A stretch of 64,000 bases of DNA from positions 124,001 through 188,000 of the forward strand of contig NZ_JBHSSW010000005.1 in the NCBI RefSeq assembly GCF_042659465.1. The letters run 5' to 3'. Every line of letters starts with the position of its first letter. The first letter of the stretch is position 1. Under the pieces are notes generated by a model. That model did no database searches. It was not told the DNA's origin and worked only from the letters and a program-made list of their open reading frames with translations. This DNA comes from Ponticaulis profundi (GTDB taxonomy: Bacteria > Pseudomonadota > Alphaproteobacteria > Caulobacterales > Hyphomonadaceae). The position numbers were made by a program, and so were the translations under genes. Shown in pieces: positions 60,098 through 64,000 of the stretch.

Positions 60098-61786
60098 TTG
60101 CACAGTGATGAAGCCGCAGAACGAGATCTGGAAAACTGGCAAACGTTTCGCGGCCGGCTGGGCGATGATGCGCGTGCGACAGCTGTCTATCGGCTAAAGC
60201 TTGCAGGCCCGACGCCTGACAAGCTGGCCATGTATCCCAAAAATCTGCGCACAGGGAATGCAGCATCAGGCGAAGCGATGTTGCGCGGCGTGTGGAATCT
60301 CGGCCGGGAGGATTTCTCCCTGCCAGAGGACTACGCCCCCTGGGACCGCGCAGTCCCGTCCCGACACTATGCTGACCGGCTGCACCGTTTTCACTGGCTG
60401 AAGCATCTGACCGAGCTTGGCCCGGAAGGCAATCGCCGCGCCCGTCAGCTGGTTGAGGAGTGGGTGGACGAATTCGGCAAATGGAATGGCTTTGTCTGGC
60501 GTCTGCCTGTCACGGTCGACCGGATCTGGAACTGGCTCTGCTGCGGGCCGATCCTGTTCGACAATCTGGCGCCAGATAGTGATGTCCTCCAATGTCTGGT
60601 CAGACAGGCCCGGCACATCACCCATTCTGCTGACGAATACAAAGAACCTGCCGTCAAGCTTCGCGCTGTGATGACGCAGATCCTGATGGCCTTCGCGCTG
60701 GATGAGGCCCCCAAAAAGCTGCCCATGCTCGAGGGCATGCTGGAATTCATGCTGAATGACCATGTGCTGGCGGATGGCGGCCATGTCAGCCGCAATCCAG
60801 AAGCCTTGCTTGAGCTTCTTTTGGATATCCAGACGATTGACGAGCTCTATCTGCGCACGGGGCGACCGTCCCTGCCCTTTATCTCACGGCTGGTGCCACG
60901 GATTGCGGGCATGCTGCGCTTTCTGCAAACCGGTGATGGCGGACTGCCGGTCATGAATGGGGGCAGTGAAGGCAATCGGGCCGATCTTTACAACGCGCTT
61001 CAACCCTATGCCGCGAGCCGCACGTTCGCCTTCGCCACCAAGTCTGCCATTCACAAGCTGGAAGCCGGAGACAGCCGCCTGATGCTGGACGCCGGTCATG
61101 CGCCAGCTCCGGATCACGCGCTGGAAGCGCATGCCGGATGCCTGAGTTTCGAGTTTGAGTCTGGCCGTGAACGCATCATCACAGGATGCGGCTCTCACCC
61201 GGATATTGATCCGGTGTGGCGATCGGCGACGCGCCGCACCGATGGCCACAGCACGCTGGTGCTGGCCGGAGCCAACGCATCTGAATTCATTCCCTACCGC
61301 CCCTATGGCGTGGAAGTGCCCATGGGGCCAACCGGCGTTTCCGCTCGGCGCATGGAAGAACAGGAAGAAGTGCTGCTGGACGCCCAGCATGCTGGCTGGA
61401 AAGACAGTTACGGACTGATCTATCGTCGCCGCGTCTTCATGGACCAGGATGGACACCGGCTAACCGGGGAAGACAGTCTGTTCAGGCCCGTGTCTGCCGG
61501 CCTTTCAGAACAAACAGATCCCATCGCATTCGATGTACGCTTTCACCTTCATCCCGATGTGAAGATCGAGCCGGACGAAGACAAATTGCAACTCGTCCTG
61601 CCGAGCGGTCAGGTCTGGCTCTTCAAAACAACCCATGAGCCGAAGGCCATAGAGCGCACGGTCTATCTGGCACGTGGCAATGTCGAAAACAGCTGGCAAC
61701 TCGTGCTCAGTGCAGACGCTGACCCGAATGGTGACGGCAAGTCAGGATCGAACCTGATCAAATGGGCGCTCGTCAAAGCGGATTGA
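60098..61786 (+). CDS. Heparinase II/III-like protein
   Basis: 562 residues from a TTG at 60098 just after rpe. The N-terminal alpha domain carries WVDEFGKWNGFVWRLPVTVD and the C-terminal beta domain HAGCLSFEFESGRERIITGC, as in the large heparinase II/III-like family. No signal peptide is seen, unlike true periplasmic lyases. Placement next to purH is conserved in alphaproteobacteria. The polysaccharide substrate, if any, is unknown. Confidence 0.9.
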   Translation: MHSDEAAERDLENWQTFRGRLGDDARATAVYRLKLAGPTPDKLAMYPKNLRTGNAASGEAMLRGVWNLGREDFSLPEDYAPWDRAVPSRHYADRLHRFHWLKHLTELGPEGNRRARQLVEEWVDEFGKWNGFVWRLPVTVDRIWNWLCCGPILFDNLAPDSDVLQCLVRQARHITHSADEYKEPAVKLRAVMTQILMAFALDEAPKKLPMLEGMLEFMLNDHVLADGGHVSRNPEALLELLLDIQTIDELYLRTGRPSLPFISRLVPRIAGMLRFLQTGDGGLPVMNGGSEGNRADLYNALQPYAASRTFAFATKSAIHKLEAGDSRLMLDAGHAPAPDHALEAHAGCLSFEFESGRERIITGCGSHPDIDPVWRSATRRTDGHSTLVLAGANASEFIPYRPYGVEVPMGPTGVSARRMEEQEEVLLDAQHAGWKDSYGLIYRRRVFMDQDGHRLTGEDSLFRPVSAGLSEQTDPIAFDVRFHLHPDVKIEPDEDKLQLVLPSGQVWLFKTTHEPKAIERTVYLARGNVENSWQLVLSADADPNGDGKSGSNLIKWALVKAD

Positions 61787-61875
61787 TCGCGTTGATCATG
61801 GAGTGACCGGTCCTTCTCTCAAACTGCCAAATGCGTTTTGAACACGCTAAAATCGCGATTACACTCCTCCTGTAA

Positions 61876-61903
61876 GGAGATGGCCTGATGGAGATGGCCT
61901 GAT
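61876..61903 (+). repeat. 14-bp tandem duplication covering the ribosome site and start
   Basis: GGAGATGGCCTGAT occurs twice in a row (61876-61889 and 61890-61903). It duplicates the Shine-Dalgarno and creates a 4-codon frame (ATG at 61888, stop at 61900-61902) whose stop overlaps the downstream ATG. Confidence 0.9.
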
Positions 61904-62393
61904 GAAAATATTTCGTTCTACATGGACTTTTGTTCTGGCAGCCGCACTGATCGCGGCTTCAGGTGGAATGGCTTCGGCGCAGGATACGTCCAAATTCAAG
62001 GCAAAAGACCAGTCTGAACTGGTCACGCCTGAAACTTCCAACATGAAGCCAGGCACATCACGTGTGATCACCAGCCATGAAAGCAAGCTGGTAAAGACTG
62101 ACAAAGGTCCAGCGCTATCCGAGACGGAAACGTCACTGACCCGTCCGGATCAATCGACGCTCACACCAACAAAAGAGAGCCGGATCAAAGTCGAGGGCGG
62201 CACAATTGAGTTCAACGATCAGAGCCGTTTCAAAACGCCTGGAGAAACGTCTGCCCCCGTTTTCTCAGACCAGAGCGCACGAGTTGACACGAACAACAGC
62301 AATATCTCCGTTTCCAGCGGTCCTCTGGAAACATCAGATAGCTCCGAAATGCAAACCACAGAAGACAGCAAGATGCGCGCGAAAGACAAATAG
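61902..62393 (+). CDS. Exported Ser/Thr-rich repeat protein of unknown function
   Basis: 163 residues with a signal peptide (cleavage near ASA-QDTS). The mature part repeats a motif of the form (D/E)xSx(L/R/M/F) at about ten-residue spacing: DQSEL, ETSNM, TSRV, HESKL, ETSLT, DQSTL, KESRI, DQSRF, DQSARV, NNSNI, DSSEM, EDSKM. It may form a repetitive beta or elongated structure. I know of no named family. Its start lies in a tandem duplication. Confidence 0.72.
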   Translation: MKIFRSTWTFVLAAALIAASGGMASAQDTSKFKAKDQSELVTPETSNMKPGTSRVITSHESKLVKTDKGPALSETETSLTRPDQSTLTPTKESRIKVEGGTIEFNDQSRFKTPGETSAPVFSDQSARVDTNNSNISVSSGPLETSDSSEMQTTEDSKMRAKDK

Positions 62394-62561
62394 TCGTCAA
62401 TCCAGCCGTAAGTATGTCAGCCGACCCGCCACGACGTGTAAGTCGCCTCTCGATCAGTCGTAGAACTCTTTTGACAGACACGCGCGTCTGCACTGGAAAT
62501 CTGGCGGAAAAGCGCTTAAGCAGCGGCCAAACCTTCCCGCCAGACGAAAGCCTTCCTCGCC

Positions 62562-64000
62562 ATGACCAATCTTCCCATCAAGCGCGCACTGATTTCTGTT
62601 TCCGACAAAACCGGTCTGATCGACCGCGCGAAAAAGCTCAGCGAGCTGGGTGTGGAGCTTCTGTCTACTGGCGGCACGAAAAAGGCGATCGCAGATGCGG
62701 GCATTCCGGTCAAAGACGTCTCCGAAGTCACGAACTTTCCTGAAATGATGGACGGCCGCGTAAAGACGCTGCACCCGGTCGTTCATGGCGGGCTCCTGCA
62801 CCTTCGTGACAATGATACCCATGTCGCACAGGCCAAAGAGCACGGCATTGAAGCCATCGATCTGCTTTATGTGAACCTCTATCCGTTCGAAGAAACCGTC
62901 GCCAAAGGCGCTGACTTCCACACATGCATCGAGAATATCGACATTGGCGGCCCGGCTATGCTGCGCGCAGCAGCGAAAAACTATGCTTTCGTTTCTGTCT
63001 GCACAGATGGCGACGACGTCGACGCGGTCATCGCGGACATGGAAGCCAATAATGGTGCAACAACGCTGGCGACCCGCAAGAAGCTCTGCGCGAAGACCTA
63101 TGCACGCACTGGCGCTTATGATGCGGCGATCTCTAACTGGTATTTTGAACAGCTGGGCGAAGAAAGCCCGGAATGGCGCGCCTTTGGTGGCAAGCGCCTC
63201 TCTGTCATGCGCTATGGCGAAAACCCGCACCAGTCTGCCGCCTTCTACAAGACACCTGAGATCCGTACCGGCGTTGCAACGGCTGAACTGATCCAGGGCA
63301 AGGCACTCTCTTACAACAATATCAATGACACGGACGCAGCCTTTGAACTCGTGTCAGAGTTCCCTGCAGATGACAAAGCAGCTGTTGCCATCATCAAACA
63401 CGCCAACCCTTGCGGTGTTGCGCTTGGTGACACTCCGCTGGATGCGTATCTCAAGGCTTATGACTGCGACCGCACGTCTGCCTTCGGTGGCATTGTTGCC
63501 CTGAACCGCCCTCTGACCGGCGAGACCGCTTCGAAAATCACTGAGATCTTTACAGAGGTCGTCATTGCACCAGGCGCAGACGACGAAGCCCGTGAAATCT
63601 TCAAAAAGAAGAAAAACCTTCGCCTTCTATTGACGGACGGTCTGGCAGACCCACGTGCGCCAGGCGTCTTCATGAAAGCGGTCGCTGGCGGCCTGCTGGT
63701 TCAGGATCAGGACCGCGGCTTTGTGGCGCGCGAAGACATGAAAGTCGTTACGAAGAAACAGCCGACCGAAGCGGAATGGGCGGATCTGTTCTTTGCATGG
63801 CGTGTCGCAAAACACGTTAAATCCAACACAATCGTCTACGCAAAAGACGGCTCTACAGCGGGCGTTGGCGCAGGTCAGATGAACCGATTGGACTCAGCGC
63901 GCATCGCGACGCGTAAAGCTGAAGATGCCGCGGAAATCGCTGGCTGGTCCGTGCCGCGTACAAAAGGCTGTGTGGCCGCCTCTGACGCCTTCTTCCCATT
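62562..64000 (+). CDS. purH: Bifunctional AICAR transformylase/IMP cyclohydrolase, 5' part
   Basis: 479 codons are in the window; the gene runs off the right edge (full length is usually about 525-530). N-terminal MGS-like cyclohydrolase (IKRALISVSDKTGL, LLSTGGTKKAIADAG, MMDGRVKTLHPVVHGG) and the transformylase domain (KHANPCGVAL, RTSAFGGIVALN). It performs the last two steps of IMP synthesis, using formyl-THF from the FolD route. The ATG at 62562 has no strong ribosome site. Confidence 0.96.
   Translation, partial: MTNLPIKRALISVSDKTGLIDRAKKLSELGVELLSTGGTKKAIADAGIPVKDVSEVTNFPEMMDGRVKTLHPVVHGGLLHLRDNDTHVAQAKEHGIEAIDLLYVNLYPFEETVAKGADFHTCIENIDIGGPAMLRAAAKNYAFVSVCTDGDDVDAVIADMEANNGATTLATRKKLCAKTYARTGAYDAAISNWYFEQLGEESPEWRAFGGKRLSVMRYGENPHQSAAFYKTPEIRTGVATAELIQGKALSYNNINDTDAAFELVSEFPADDKAAVAIIKHANPCGVALGDTPLDAYLKAYDCDRTSAFGGIVALNRPLTGETASKITEIFTEVVIAPGADDEAREIFKKKKNLRLLLTDGLADPRAPGVFMKAVAGGLLVQDQDRGFVAREDMKVVTKKQPTEAEWADLFFAWRVAKHVKSNTIVYAKDGSTAGVGAGQMNRLDSARIATRKAEDAAEIAGWSVPRTKGCVAASDAFFP

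Overview
The window reads as chromosomal DNA of a stalked or budding-type alphaproteobacterium, most likely Caulobacterales/Hyphomonadales (Hyphomonas or Henriciella-like). Evidence for this is a DivL-type pseudo-histidine kinase with a CtrA box upstream, CpdR next to N-formylglutamate amidohydrolase, a ChvG/ChvI-PTS cluster, a (2S)-methylsuccinyl-CoA dehydrogenase, an L19 with a long Ala/Glu tail, and moderately high GC. No prophage, insertion sequence, CRISPR array, rRNA or tRNA was recognised. Most of the window is housekeeping, with a few accessory loci. All family names come from reading the translations; no database search was run.

Layout. 1-2.9 kb: 5' end of etfB, a 584-bp non-coding stretch with a 13-bp inverted repeat, a membrane protein, PduO-type cobalamin adenosyltransferase, a twin-TM protein and a hydrolase. 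2.9-12.3 kb: zinc-ribbon and TfoX-like proteins, an S41 peptidase divergent from a membrane winged-helix/TPR regulator, a GFA protein, mcd, a PRC-barrel protein with a possible general-stress promoter, and a Rieske oxygenase with an M20 peptidase. 12.4-19.6 kb: a response regulator, an alanine/glycine symporter, hydrolases, pterin dehydratase, an SDR and a carbonic anhydrase. 19.6-26.5 kb: ttcA, yggT, folD, HNH, an acyltransferase, trmD-rplS, a CPBP protease and mscL. 26.5-32.4 kb: an exported methyltransferase-like lipoprotein, SET protein, hisN, an XRE regulator, a candidate small RNA, hutG-type amidohydrolase, cpdR and mscS. 32.5-38.9 kb: a CoA-transferase, the glutathione-dependent formaldehyde pathway (frmA, fghA) with a LysR regulator, a MarR-GNAT fusion with two operators, and bioY. 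39-43 kb: divL and a PLP decarboxylase. 43-48 kb: exported proteins and the PAN-domain divergon. 48-53.5 kb: ahcY, EF-hand protein, HPr, EIIA, chvG, chvI. 53.6-64 kb: unknowns, sdhE-independent SDH assembly factor (DUF1674), M48 protease, rsmB, glycine-zipper lipoprotein, rpe, heparinase-like protein and the 5' part of purH.

How the genes fit together. etfB, mcd and the adenosyltransferase point to the ethylmalonyl-CoA route of acetyl-CoA assimilation: Mcd feeds electrons to ETF, and the two mutases need adenosylcobalamin. frmA and fghA complete glutathione-linked formaldehyde oxidation. divL, cpdR and the CtrA box belong to the CtrA cell-cycle circuit. HPr, EIIA and ChvGI form a nitrogen-PTS/envelope-stress cluster that lacks the usual hprK.

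The most unusual locus is 44.8-48.1 kb. There a membrane-bound winged-helix regulator carries a periplasmic PAN/Apple domain nearly identical to the N-terminal domain of the large secreted protein encoded divergently beside it. This looks like a self-contained sensing system that I do not recognise from any described one.
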